NCBI GenBank assembly: GCA_907165135.1
Contig: OU015567.1
Coordinates: forward strand, 3,353,001-3,417,000
Reading direction: 5' to 3'
Length of the DNA: 64,000 bases
Source of the DNA: Oikopleura dioica
Lineage: Eukaryota; Chordata; Appendicularia; Copelata; Oikopleuridae
Each line of letters begins with the position of its first letter. The stretch's first letter is position 1. Below the pieces are notes generated by a model. It did not search any database. It saw only the letters and a program-made list of their open reading frames with translations, and was not told the DNA's origin. Positions 24,095 through 35,949 of the stretch are shown here, in pieces. The translations under genes and the position numbers were made by a program.

Positions 24095-24421
24095 AGGCTA
24101 TTTTCGTTGAAAAACTGACCGATTTCCGCGGCGATCTCTTTGCTAAATTCCCTTGTCGCGAAAATAATGACATCCGATTTCGAATCGAGCTCCTCAGGAT
24201 CGTCATTTTCGTCTGGCCTTGAATCGAAAAAGAGATCATCCTCCTTTGGCTTCAGATTTCCTATCTCGATCTACCGGTTTTGACATCAATAACAAGGTGT
24301 AAGCGCTTATTACCTCGAGGATTTCTTTATCGTCATCTTGAATCTCATAATTGTCAAAATAATCGCCCGAATATTGAGTCTTACAAAAATCAAGGAAGAA
24401 AAGTAACAAAATCGCTTTCAT
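24061..24421 (-). CDS. Small acidic secreted protein
   Basis: Exon 1 (24421-24314) encodes a signal peptide MKAILLLFFLDFCKTQYSG and an acidic stretch. After a 43-bp intron (24313-24271) exon 2 (24270-24061) adds more acidic sequence (SRPDENDDPEELDSKSD), then a mixed segment ending SLVIPLFRRSDG. Total 105 residues. An in-frame ATG six codons upstream exists, but the internal one gives the better signal peptide. The last dozen residues and the stop codon are encoded by a GTGATACCCTTA MITE terminus. No family recognised. Confidence 0.65.
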
Positions 24422-24714
24422 TTTCAATTTTTTTTTCATGGAAAGAAATTTTTGGCTTGAGTGCGTTTTCTGAAGAGCACTTGCTGTGTTGCTTGAGAAT
24501 TTTTGCAGTGTTTGATAAGAGTATTCTTCGTCAAAAGATGAGCAAATTTAAACTTGTCCGACTTGATCAAAATTGCATTTCAAGAACTCTTTTGGCTACA
24601 TGGTTTCAATGAAAAAGCATACTGGCGCATAAATTAGTCTTTTGAAAAGCTGTCAAATAAATGCTTTCATCGTTAATTGCACTGTCGGAAAATAGGCGAT
24701 TTTCGATTTATGTC

Positions 24715-24720
24715 TTTATT
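24715..24720 (-). terminator. AATAAA polyadenylation signal of the H3.3 gene
   Basis: AATAAA on the - strand about 190 bases after the histone stop codon. No histone 3' stem-loop was seen between them. Confidence 0.6.
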
Positions 24721-24873
24721 TTTCAATAAAAGTAGAGGCAGAAAGAAATCAGTCTCTTTTACTTGCGGCAGGGTTGATGAATTACGACTGGTTGAATTTC
24801 AATGTTCAAAAAAGGGGTGCAAGAAATTCTGAGGAAAATGATTTTCCTAGAAGTCCGAAGAGGGGAAAATTTA

Positions 24874-25512
<639 letters not shown>

Positions 25513-26020
25513 TTACTGAAATTATTAAATCACAAAAATTTCTCAAAGCGGTAAGAAAAAACGGTTACCGGACGGGACTAAAAATTTAATCCTACTATCC
25601 TTACTAAAAAACAAACTCAGGAAAAATCGCATCTAGAAGATTTTAGAAGGAAAATAAGAGCGCCAAAATTGCTATGAAGGTGTATTTTCTTTCCAAAATC
25701 TTCTAGATCATCTAGAATTCGGGATATAATCGGGTATATTTTTGAGCAAAAATAACAACAGTAACCCTTTGGTGACATGAGTTCTATCGCAAAATATGCC
25801 TTTATTGCCTAAGAATAATGAAAATAATGAAAACAGATTTCCCGAAGAATTAATGACAATGTACATATATCGACGAAAAAAAGTCGTTTCGCCCTTTATT
25901 CATTCATATTTATTCTAATAAATCAATTAGAATCAGATCATTTTAATCTAGCGCCACCGAGGACGATATATACCCCTGATCGGTAGATTTTTGCTGCTAA
26001 AAAGAGAATATCAAAAAATC

Positions 26021-26639
26021 ATGAATATTTTTGCATTTCTTGTTGCTTTTTCAACAACAGGTAAGATTAAAAAGACTCAGGATGAAAGCAGACAAAAATA
26101 TATCCAGAAAATAAAAACTTGACTGTGGAATGTATTTATCCTCTTACAATCGTCTTTCTTAGGAAAATGCAGTCGCATTGAAAAAAGATCGGGACTAGCT
26201 GATCTTGTTTACATGGGGGAACTTCACGATCGAATTAATAACTTCTTCGGTAAGCCAAAATGAAATATCATCAATGATCAATTGCCAATTGTATCATGAA
26301 TCATGATTCAGATTCTAGCGCTCTAAAATTCGGAAATTTTTATGAAATTTGCCGATTAATTTCACAATTTTTAGCTTATTTATTTTGGAAAGCAAAATTT
26401 TTAAATAAAAAATAAAACTTTGAAAATGAAAATTTAAGCATTGAAAAAGAGGCTTCATCAAAAGTATAAAAACCGGCAAAAAAGAGAAAGGTTCGTCCAA
26501 AAGCTTCGCCGTCCGCGGTTATAAAGACACTGGAACATACAATGAGCTCAAAAACAGCATAATCGCGTTTATAAAATCGCACAAGATCTTAGAGCAATTT
26601 AGAGAAGTCCCGAAATCCTGGCAAACGGAACGACTTTGA
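26021..26639 (+). CDS. Small secreted protein, peptide-precursor type
   Basis: Exon 1 (26021-26060) encodes a signal peptide (MNIFAFLVAFSTT). Exon 2 (26163-26249) adds GKCSRIEKRSGLADLVYMG, with a dibasic KR just before SGLADL. Exon 3 (26491-26639) ends VPKSWQTERL. Total 91 residues, all introns in phase 1. The KR site suggests proteolytic processing but is not proof. AATAAA occurs about 60 bases after the stop. A damaged tandem copy starts at 26871 and a possibly related gene lies at 35950-36274. Family and function unknown. Confidence 0.6.
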
Positions 26640-26870
26640 AGTGAATTTTTATTGATTTTTATTTTACTGTCTTCTTTCTTTTCAAAATTCTATCGGAATA
26701 AAAAATTAAAATCAGTTGTCGAGTTCTTTTTCGTTCAATTAGTTATTCTAAGTAAATCTTTTCTTGATGGCACAATCAGTCATTTCTAATGATTTAATGA
26801 TTTTAATGATGTTATAAAAAGAAGTGCCAAAGTTTGAGGAAGACGAAAACAGAGCACTGCTAAGATAAAA

Positions 26871-27071
26871 ATGAATATTTTTTCTTTTATAATTACATTA
26901 TCGACAACAGGTAACAATTCCTAAAAACAAAGAAAAAAAACTATGTCCACTTATTTTTCTCATGTGATTGAAACCTTATTAAAAGGAAGATGCTTTCCTT
27001 TTGAAAAGAGCCCAGCTTATTGATCTTGTTCACATGGGGGAAATGTTTGATGCACTCAATAGTTTCTATGG
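26871..27071 (+). pseudogene. Damaged tandem copy of the secreted-peptide gene
   Basis: MNIFSFIITLSTT and the donor GACAACAG/GTAA closely match exon 1 at 26021. Exon 2 is recognisable (KRAQLIDLVHMGEM against KRSGLADLVYMGEL) but has lost one base near the KR codons. The original acceptor therefore runs into a stop; only a shifted acceptor a few bases downstream keeps the frame. A counterpart of exon 3 was not found before 27300. Best read as a truncated duplicate. Confidence 0.6.
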
Positions 27072-27300
27072 TAAGTGAGAAAAACTACTCTTTGCTTGCT
27101 TAACACTTCAGATTTCAAATACAGACTTTTGCAAGAGTACAAAAAACAACAAAAAGAGAAATTGCGATCAAAACCTTTGTGAAAATTCACTGGCATTGTC
27201 AATAAAACAGAAAATTCTATAAAAGAAAAATATAGAGATAAACTTTTGTAATGAACAAATTCCGTTATGAGGAAGGAAAATTGCTCTTCAAGCAATTTTC

Positions 27301-27990
27301 AGTGATCTTCCAAGGACGAGGCTCGGGGTCCTCCGGGCCCTCGCGCGACAATCTTAGCTCGCGCTCCGTGGCGCCTCTTTTCGGGGGGTCCTGCAGGACT
27401 CTGCTAATTTTCGACGCTTTTCGCGCCGATCTTTTCTACCCCCACTATGACTTTTTCTAACGATTTATATGGCCTTTAGAAAACTTAATAAATATGTCCG
27501 ATATATCATTCGAATCCATAAGTCACGAGCTAATCAGTGAAATAAAAATTATGAATAAAAACCTTGTTTTGCTAAATAATATTTTTACTATAAACAGTAC
27601 TCCCTCATTTCTGAGTTAAAATAATATCATTTTCTCATTGTATCCTTTCTACTAACCTGAAGTTACAGTAGCTTTCGATCCAAAAATAAAAATGTGCGTA
27701 TCGAGTCGATCTGGTTTCTGCGTTTGCGGGGTGAATTCAAGCTCTTCCTCGGTGCTGCCCTTGCCGTTACGCTTGTTCGAGCTGATGATTGGCCAGGGCA
27801 GCTAATTGCGTGGGTGCTCGGGCTACTTTCGGCTCGGGAACGGACTCGAGAAGCGAGGGAAACGAAGCTGCCAAACCGCCCACGCCGCTCTAACTTCGGC
27901 AACGAGCACGGCCGTAGCTAACGAGGCGAGGAGGGGGTCTGCAGGAATCCCCCGCGCGGCGAGCCCTGGGCTTACAAGGCGAACATGTTT
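27301..27990. other. GC-rich islands without a clear gene
   Basis: Two GC-rich blocks (about 27305-27440 and 27690-27985) stand out from the AT-rich surroundings. The second is open in several - strand frames for 30-80 codons with basic, Ser/Pro-rich translations, but no start, splice pattern or domain holds across it. It may be a promoter-associated island or a dead gene. Confidence 0.35.
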
Positions 27991-28056
27991 TATAGAAAAA
28001 TATCAAAAGAATTATGCGAATGAATGAAATAAACTCAATTGCGCTATTTTTTCGGT

Positions 28057-28185
28057 TTAGCTTTTCAAAAGCCAATTCGAATTCCATTGGAAGATATCGT
28101 TTATTATCGATAAGTTGATAGCGAACACTCTGCAAAAGCTGACAGTGATAAGAAGGAAAGACAGATAAACCGTGATGAACTTCAT
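28057..28185 (-). CDS. Candidate 42-residue secreted peptide
   Basis: An ATG opens MKFITVYLSFLLITVSFC, a good signal peptide, followed by RVFAINLSIINDIFQWNSNW and a stop. It lies about 110 bases past the claudin stop codon on the same strand, so it could equally be an ORF in that 3' UTR. No polyadenylation signal was seen close by. Confidence 0.3.
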   Translation of the reverse strand: MKFITVYLSFLLITVSFCRVFAINLSIINDIFQWNSNWLLKS

Positions 28186-28293
28186 ATCCAGTTTCTCTCC
28201 TCTGCTTCTTGAACATCTACTCTCTGTTGTTTGATGGATTCTATTGAGCTTTCGGAGTAAATCGGCGTCACTTCTTTCAGCAAATTCTGCTGA

Positions 28294-29295
28294 TCACTTG
28301 GAGTGGAGCCTTTTCTGTAGCTCTCCTTATTTATCAGTTATTTTTGTTGCATGAAATCGACTTACCTCCTCTTCTTCCGGTGCGTTTTTAACTCTTGTAA
28401 TGCCCTCGACAAGCAGCAAGACCATGTTGATCGTTGCTAGAATTCCGACGGGCAAGGCGATGTAAAAACATGTTCCCTGGCGAAACTTGAAATCATCGCT
28501 GGAAAAAACCGCTCCTCCTCCACTGCTGGATCTTCTGCTTATTGAGTGGGAGGGATAAGAAGGCATAGGAACTGCAACTTGGGAGTCAAAGTACAGTTCG
28601 CGCTCGTATTCGTCAGAAACGACGTCGGATAAAAGACCTTTTGAAAGGCATAAATATCAAAGAAATGAAAAAATTGAATCCTCATCGTCGGTCGATGATG
28701 GGCTTGCTTTGTCTTATTTATGCTCTTTCCTATCATCATCCACCAGAAAACAATTCCAAAGAGCGCAATAATGCCCCCAGCTAGAACTAACCACGCTTTT
28801 GTCTTTTCGTTTTCCAGTATTTTCAAATATTGTCCTCCGTAAAATGAAAGAGTCCAACTAAGAAAAATAATCAAAAATGGCCAACTAACAACAATAATCA
28901 AAAACAGCCAACTGAAACCCTCACCTGATCCAAATAAAAGTCGCAGAAAGAACTGAACAAAGCTGAAGCCCTTGAATCGATTTCATCGAAAAGTGCCCGT
29001 TGAAGGAATAATACGCGCATTGCCACTGAGATTCCATTCTTGTGAGGCATTGAGTCCAGAAACCTTTGAAAACTCGAACATCCCCGAGAAGGGATGAGCT
29101 TTCATGTAAATCCGTCTCGACCCAATATGGAAAAACTATCAACAATGCCATACCAATCGCGGCCAAAAGCCCCAGCAGCGAGTTGAACGCCCAAAAAGAC
29201 GAGAACTCATCTTCATCTTCTTCTTCGTCGTACTCTGTCGAGTAGTTTGGGTTAATGATATTCTCCGAAGAATGCGATTTCGCGCGATTTGACAT
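28294..29295 (-). CDS. Claudin-like four-span membrane protein
   Basis: Four hydrophobic spans are present: LLGLLAAIGMALLIVFPYWV, LQLCSVLSATFIWI, AWLVLAGGIIALFGIVFWW and FYIALPVGILATINMVLLLV. The first extracellular loop has the claudin signature in the form GFWTQCLTRMESQWQC (W, then two Cys nine residues apart). Claudins seal paracellular space at tight junctions. The N-terminus is acidic and unusually long; the C-terminus is short. Exons: 29295-28925, 28857-28694, 28637-28366, 28314-28294, about 275 residues. The second intron has no usable GT donor; a GA donor at 28693 restores the frame. The second extracellular loop is Ser-rich and longer than usual. Confidence 0.72.
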
Positions 29296-29566
29296 TTTCT
29301 CTGATGCAAAATGCTCGCCGCGTTTACGAGCGCGTTTAGCGAACGCAAACAATAACGGAAATCATTTGCAAATATAATATTTGCATTTTTTCGTGGTTTT
29401 CTAGCGCTGACCATTCATCGATAATGCTGCTCGATTTCTTCTTATCATCCAATTTAGAGTAAAAATTTAGGTTTGCACTTGTTTATTAATGATATTTATT
29501 GCACAGAAAATGAATATATTTAGATTTTAAAATGATAATAGCCTAAAATTCATGCCTCTTTTTCGA

Positions 29567-31007
29567 TTATTTCTTCAGAAGAGGTTGTGTCTGGCTGCTT
29601 TCTTTCGGTTTCTTGAACGCGAAATACGAGTAGACCAAACTTCCAGCGACGGAGATATTGATTCCCATAAAATTGAGCATTGAAAATTGATAGTCGTGTC
29701 CAAACACCATTCCGAAATAGGTGACGAACAGGTTTTTCATGCATCCGACTACAGTGGTTGTCAAACTGCTGTTGTTTTGCGTGCAAAGGATGATGGAGTA
29801 CATGAGGATGAAGCCCATAAAGCAGGATGCGAAGAATTGAATGATGAACATTGGATTGTTCCATTCCGAGAAAGAAGAGACTTTTTCGAAATCGCCCTTT
29901 GAGAAGGAGATCAGGAGCACCAGAGGAAGACTAAAAATGAATGGTGATTTCAATGAAAATTTGAAGAAAAATGGATCATCAAAATTCTTTGAGCGCGAAA
30001 AATCGCGGCAAAAGTGTGAAAAAAATTTCCCTCACATTTCGCCTAGCAAGAAATAGTCTTTCGAAAATACCTGCAAAGAGAGTTGTAATACATCAGTCCA
30101 TATTTCCCCAAGTCCTTTCCGTTCAATTTCTTCTTCGTGAAAACACCATAAGAAGCCGTGAAAAAATCATTCAAGAGAATAAAGCAATAAGCAGCCAGGT
30201 CAAAAGCGAGATCATCAAGAGCAGCAACGAGGGCTCCACCAATCATGATGGCGATGGCGATGATGATTGGTCGTCTGGCCTCGTTTTTGAGGATGAACCA
30301 CTCGAGAATCATCGTCATGAGGATCGAAAATCGTCGGAGAACCGTGAACATTGGCAGTGACAAGCTCTAGAATAGAGGCTGAAAAGAGGGAGAGCTAAGA
30401 GAAAATGAGTACCTGTGTGGACATAAGGCCGAAAATCATATTTGCCAGGTATAATAGCGGCAGTGGAAAGATTTCCTTTACAACTTTTATTGAATGATCT
30501 GGAAAGTCGATCTGAAATATAAGTTGTTATTATCAAGTAAATTAAAAAAAAATCTGACCTTTTTGATGAGTTTGAGAAATGACAGGACGATGATAGCTGC
30601 TGTCATTTGGCCGCATCCGAGCAGCTCGGGAGATGGGAACGAGTAGATTGAGAGGACGGATTTGTTAACAAACACGATGAGAATAGAGCTATTTCGAGGA
30701 TGAGAATATTTCCTCGTGGAAAAAAAGTTCTTTTATTGGAAGAATTTCCGCTTTGTTCAACCTTTTCCTGATAGCATAAAAAAGGGCAGAGCCAATTTTC
30801 GCGCTTGTTGAAGGACTTTCTTTTTGGTCAACACAAATTTAATTCGCTTTTGCTTATCAATGATAAAAGCCTGAAACAAGATAAGGCCCTCGTAAAAGTT
30901 CGCATCTAATTGATAAAATTTAACCATAAACTTTCATTTTCTGACTCTATCTCTAAAAGATGCTCATTCTCTGAGTCAATTTCGGAGTCTGAATTTCTAT
31001 CTCTCAT
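29567..31007 (-). CDS. SLC35D-like: Nucleotide-sugar transporter, SLC35D family
   Basis: Multi-span Golgi/ER antiporter that carries UDP-sugars (UDP-glucuronate or UDP-N-acetylgalactosamine in SLC35D1) into the lumen for glycan synthesis. Family landmarks in order: FVNKSVL, LGCGQM, PMFTVLRRFSIL, DLAFDLAAY, LGKYGLMYYN, CTQNNSSLTTTVVGC.KN, YFGMVFG and SVAGSLVYSY. Exons 31007-30932, 30819-30768, 30688-30559, 30511-30413, 30366-30071, 29930-29567 give 338 residues, close to the family size. The acidic N-terminus (NSDSEIDSENEHLLEIE) is cytosolic. The intron between FYAI and SSILIV fits a GA donor (30767); the nearest GT donor would insert Arg-Lys into the first membrane span. Confidence 0.92.
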
Positions 31008-31841
31008 TTTTTATGATGAAAATAGCCAAGAAAATTCAAGAAACTCTTGAATTCAATTCTGAAATTTGAACGAACTCAAAATAAAATGACATTGTCGGAT
31101 CCGGGTTTTGACTAGACACAGATTATTGAATCAAGGAGCTATTGTTCTATTTTTTTTAGTTTTCACTTTATTGGACATTACTTGGAAAAAAGTATTCTGA
31201 AAAAAAGTTCCTGAAGATCCATTTTGCTATTTTAGCAATAAATCTTCAAAGAACCCTCAAGAGCCACCGTGAAAATATCGCCACCGCTTTCTTGCCAAAT
31301 TTCCATTTTAATCCTATTATCACTTTCTATTATCATTTCTGACCAAGTTCCTTTTATGAAGTTCCTCCATTTTGATTAGTTTTTATTCAGAGTTTTCGTT
31401 CAACAAAATTTCATCAGTTTTTTCTCTTTCTTTTCAGTTTTGGGTTGTGTTTGTATTCTCAATCGTTAAATCGGAAAAAGTCTCGTAAAATGAGCCCGCT
31501 TGTTTCCGCGAAAAAGAGCTTTAAAAAGTTGACAATTTTGAAATATTGAAATTTGATTATGATGAGAAACGAAGGGTTGAGAGCGCTAGAACAGAAATCT
31601 AAACGTGCCTGCCTCGTGAAAATACCACCAGACGAATCCGCCTCCGGGCAGTAGTGAGATACTTTATCAGTGTTTCGCTGCGCCGGTGCACCGGGGATTT
31701 TGATTTAGAGCGGCAGATACCACTGGATTAGGTACGTTACACACTTCCGAATGAATGAAGTATCCTTCGATAAAAAAATAGCTGTCATTGCCGAATCTTT
31801 CTTTTCAAATAAAAACTTTGAAAAATCACTTTTTGAATAAT
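31008..31841. other. Upstream region of SLC35D, no gene recognised
   Basis: Mostly AT-rich. A GC-rich segment at about 31605-31740 includes the perfect palindrome CCGGTGCACCGG and could be structured, but it matches no RNA gene I can name. Confidence 0.4.
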
Positions 31842-32274
31842 TTATTTGATCTCAACTTTGAATGAGAGCTTGTGGTCCTTCAAGAAGACAATCTCATGAG
31901 CCAAGCTTACAGCCAAAACAGACAAATATACAGTCACAAAGACGATGGCCATGCCAATGAAGCATCGAATCGTGTGGAAGAGGATAAAGGAGAAGAGGAG
32001 ATCGTGCCAGAATCGTTTCAGTCGAAGGGATTTGATCACATTCTCGGTTTCTCGGGCGAGTTCGTAGAGGACGAGCAGGAGGAATAAAGCACCGACGATG
32101 ATGTTTTTCACCTTAAAATTATTCAATAAGGAGAAAAATGACCACAGCTAAAAACTTTCAAAGATAGTTTTGAGCCAATTTTTGTTAAGAAAAAATTGAA
32201 GTAAGCGCTCATATACGCCCAAATTAAAAAATGTCCATTTTTTTGACTTTTACCTGAGCAAGAACAGCTTTCAT
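31842..32274 (-). CDS. Small integral membrane protein, unknown family
   Basis: A 21-base first exon (32274-32254, MKAVLAQ) joins 32111-31842 in phase 0 to give 96 residues. Hydrophobic runs are NIIVGALFLLLVLYELA and LLFSFILFHTIRCFIGMAIV plus VFVTVYLSVLAVSLAHEI, so two or three membrane spans with a basic loop (KSLRLKRFWHD) between. The tail ends HKLSFKVEIK. Simple structure and good splice sites support a real gene; I do not recognise it. Confidence 0.6.
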
Positions 32275-32758
32275 CAACCCTCTTTCTTCACAAAAACTTC
32301 CGGTTTTCTTCGATTTTTTTACTCTCTCTCTCTCTTCTGATTCTTAGCAATTCACTCTAACTCATTATAAAAATCTCAAAACGCGTAAAATCGTGCTCGA
32401 TCTGACTTGGCGCTAAAAAGTCAAATAAAAATTATTTCTACTACGGCTTGGAACGCTGCCAGCGTGAGTTTCAAATGAACCCACGCAGAGTGTTCACAGG
32501 GCGGGCCAGTGTTCCGGTTCACCGATTTTGGTTCAATTCTAATCTGATCGCGCCCTTTTTTCGTAAACTTTTTTCACCTTGCTTGGATCGATCTACTTTT
32601 CAAGGTTGAAAGGGATGAAAAAATCGGAATCCGTCTGAGCTCAGAACAAAGACTTTCTCGGTGAATTGATTCTTACAATCAATGGAGATCATAAACACGC
32701 AATGATAACAGTTAAAGGAAAAAAGTTTTATTAAAAAATTAAAATTGAATACAGTTTT

Positions 32759-33693
32759 TTAAATGAAGAACTTCGTAGAAAGGGTTAAGTTGTTGGCGTC
32801 TATCATTTCCGTTTTGTTGAAATTTTTCGAGAAGAAGTTGACGTTGTTTGCTGAATTTCATTATTTGATTTGATAAAGAACAAAACAAAGGGGTCGAAAT
32901 TGTACGAAACTTACAGGTTTTTGCGACAGCGAGAACTATTTGAAACTCGCGGTCATCCCATTGACCCTTGTTAAACCACCGAAAATTGAGACTCGTCATT
33001 TCCGTGTCATATTTTTCGTACTGTTCAAAGCCCTAAAGAGAAACATTTAGTAGAAATACTGTTTTTCTTCTCTGACTTACTGCATCGCGAAAGACTCCAC
33101 TATCTCCAGTTATCGTTCCACAGTAGAATTTGTCTTCTATCTCAAGATAGCTTCTACACGCAGTTGTATTGTAAGCATCAACTTCGAACTTGAGAAATTG
33201 CATCGTTATTTGATAGCGACTGTCTTCAAGAAACTCTGGCGGAACAAGAATTTTTACTAAAAATTCGAAAATAAAACTTTTTCACTCATCACCGATTTTT
33301 TTCTTACCAGAACATTCGAGCGTCATATTCGATGTAAATTGGTTACTTCTATGAACATGATTGTGCGCGTCTCTAGAAATGGATCTGGGTCATTTTCAAA
33401 CAAGCCACTACATACTTGAGAATGATTCCGAATTCGGTGACATTCAACTCTTGCCCATTCACGGCACAAATTTCATATTCCGGCATCGGGTTGATAAATA
33501 TGTAGTAGATAGAAGGAAGACCGATGATCAAGAAGAGAATGCCACTGCAGACTTTAAAATTATTTTTTCCCTAAAAAGATTTTTTTCACACCGATGGATT
33601 TATAGTCTTTCAAACCTCTGATTCGGATGGTAGCTTTTTGTACATATTTTTGTACCCAGCTGATGGAGTTAAACTAGTGGCGGATTCGTTCAT
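32759..33693 (-). CDS. Type II membrane protein with a CUB domain
   Basis: Six exons in phase (33693-33616, 33570-33416, 33372-33308, 33256-33081, 33032-32915, 32850-32759) give 227 residues. A short cytosolic N-terminus precedes a membrane anchor (FKVCSGILFLIIGLPSIYYIF). The extracellular part reads LECS...F.VDAYNTTACRSYLEIEDKFYCG..TGD, then FRWFNKGQWDDREFQI, which is the CUB pattern of paired Cys and alternating aromatic strands. CUB domains bind proteins or glycans outside the cell. Several N-glycosylation sites are present. Partner unknown. Confidence 0.7.
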
Positions 33694-33897
33694 TTTGTGC
33701 GTTTTTGTCTCTCTGTTTTTCTTTCTCTGAGCTTTTGACATGAGAAAAGGCTGATAATAATTTCTTTTCTAGAGATCATGCTCTTTTTTGCCAATTCTTC
33801 GAGAGAAAATGAGAAATTGATAATATTTTTGAATAGGAAAAAAAGTATTTTATTGCGTTAAATAAATAGAGGGAGACCATCAAAAAGTGTTAATAAT

Positions 33898-34578
33898 TCA
33901 GGAAGGCTTGGGGAGAGAGAAAAAATCTAAAAATGTAAGTTGAAAGGCGACTCTCAGGAGAAATGTAAGAGCTTGGAGGAAAATGATGATGCCGCTGACT
34001 TTTCGTAACTTGATGCTTTTGCCGTTGACCAACGAAATATTGTGGGCTTCAAAGGTGCTATCTTTGAGTTTTTTTGAGTATTAAAAAGCGATTTCTAATA
34101 GCACTTTTCTTGGCAAGAAATAAGGATTCCTTGGACATGTCCAACCAGGATCAGAATTGTAAGGTCTCGGTCAAAAGGTCGGCCTTTATCAAGATCAAAT
34201 CTCTTTTTTACTTATTCTTTTTTTTTTCTTAGCTCTGAATCTTTCCTAAACTTTGACCAGTTTTCGTCTGAATGACTTGAAGCCCTCCTGGAGCCGACAT
34301 CTTCGCGAAGAACATTACAATATCGAAGACCTAATCATAAGAATTGTGTTTTTCCTGTTTCTTACCAAGAAAAAAAGGACCAAAAGCCAAACCAAGAAGG
34401 CCAGAATCGTGTGCTGCAGATCTTTTTCTTCGACGATTCTTCTAGCAAATGGTTTTTTTGGCTGCGTTTCTGAATGTAAAACTATTTTTTTGGAAGTTTG
34501 GAGTTAAAATCTACCTCCAGCGACTAATGCTGCGATTTTTCGCGCATCATGCGCGTTCTTCGCATAAGTGATTCTCAT
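33898..34578 (-). CDS. Three-span membrane protein of unknown family
   Basis: Five exons with canonical junctions (34578-34515, 34469-34366, 34330-34277, 34202-34105, 34057-33898) give 159 residues. The N-terminal 45 residues are basic and cytosolic-looking. Hydrophobic segments are TILAFLVWLLVLFFLVFDIV, LTILILVGHVQGILISC and IIIFLQALTFLLRVAFQLTF. An AATAAA lies about 45 bases after the stop on the same strand. Neither the spans nor the loops match a family I know. Confidence 0.6.
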
Positions 34579-34976
34579 AATGAATATGAAAAAATGAATC
34601 GTTCAAGACAACAGATCCAATTCTAGAGACAAAGAGCCCATTTATAAAAGGATATCCCTTGTAATTTAAAAAATAGAAAGCTCTTAGAGCGGATTTTTTT
34701 CTTCTAAAATTAGTAATTTTCTTAACAAGCGCGTTTTATCTAAATGCAAACGTATCTAATCCCCTTGTCTGGGCATATCCTCGGTAAGCCCTTTTCGCTG
34801 GAGTAGATAAATCCGGAGCGGGGGCCTCCGCTAGTTTTAACTCGTAGAACACTCCCTGATAAGAGCATAAAGTGGCGATCACTGGAATTGGCGCCACAGA
34901 ACCGCTGTATAAATTGCTCGATCACATTTTTCCCGTCGCACAACAACTCAGAAAAGAGAAAAAAAGCGAGCTAAAA

Positions 34977-35662
34977 ATGAAATTTTCCTTTACAGTTTTA
35001 GCCCTCGTCAACGGACAACAAACCACAGATCTACCAACAACAACAACTCTTGTTTCAACAACTCAAGAGTCAACAACATCCACAGAGTTTGAGTCAACGA
35101 CATCGACAGAGTACTCTACCACCACATCCACGACCACTGCGACAACAACGACGACAGCAACATCGACCACCACACTACCAACAACAACAACGACAACAAT
35201 TGAGCCTCCAGTGATGACAGGATCAGAAGCAAGAACAGAAATCAGCAATTTCGCTGCAGAGATGGCGGATCTTTTAGGAATGATTGACAAATTTTCAAAA
35301 GAAGATTGTTTTCCTTCTTGTCTTGTTAATTTCGATTTTTTTCAATCATATCATAAGCACAAGGACGACGTACGGACCGATTCTTCTCGAGAAGATATTC
35401 CAAGCTCGATCGAATCTTTACAACTAACGATGACAGTTTGAGTTGTGCCGAGCCTTACGATCCTATTAAATACGGCGGTTCCGATTTCACCGATTTCGTT
35501 AAGAGTGCTTCGAACTCAAGCGATCTTTGTTCTCAAGCCACGCTTGTTGAAGATGCTGCAAAGCTTTGGACGGCAAATTATGGTTGTAAAGATGGAGTGA
35601 CGAAACGAGCACTGAAAAGATGGCCACAGTGGTTGGAAAAAATAAACAAGAAATATTGCTGA
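34977..35662 (+). CDS. Secreted Thr-rich mucin-like protein with Cys-containing C-terminal domain
   Basis: A signal peptide (MKFSFTVLALVNG) leads into about 65 residues made almost only of Thr, Ser, Pro, Ala and Glu (TTTTATTTTATSTTTLPTTT), expected to carry dense O-glycans. After a 50-bp intron (35308-35357) exon 2 encodes a folded-looking domain with four Cys (SLSCAEPYD, SDLCSQATL, YGCKDG and a C-terminal Cys). Total about 211 residues. The intron boundary is inferred from a frame change and GT-AG ends. An AATAAA follows at about 35748. Mucin-like secretions fit the glycan-rich secretory character of the region. Confidence 0.65.
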
Positions 35663-35949
35663 AATTGACTCAATTTAGATTTGTATCTGCTCACGCTCTT
35701 ATTTTACATTTGAACTTTTACTGACAATCAGAAATTTTAACTTTTTGAATAAATATTTTTACAAAACAAAACCGAATCATTCTAACGCTTGAACACACAT
35801 GATTAAACGGCGACGTACATAGAAGAGCCTATTTTGAAAAGAACCGTGAGTGCATAGTGCACTCAGAAATATTCTGCATCAGCCTAAATGAGACGTATGA
35901 ATCGTGGATTTAAAAAGATAGAACAATAATGCCGACATATTTGCAAAAG

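Noticed and set aside
28294-34578. Operon of consecutive - strand membrane-protein genes
   Set aside because: Intergenic gaps are about 200-830 bp, larger than the short intercistronic gaps of appendicularian operons; co-orientation alone is weak.
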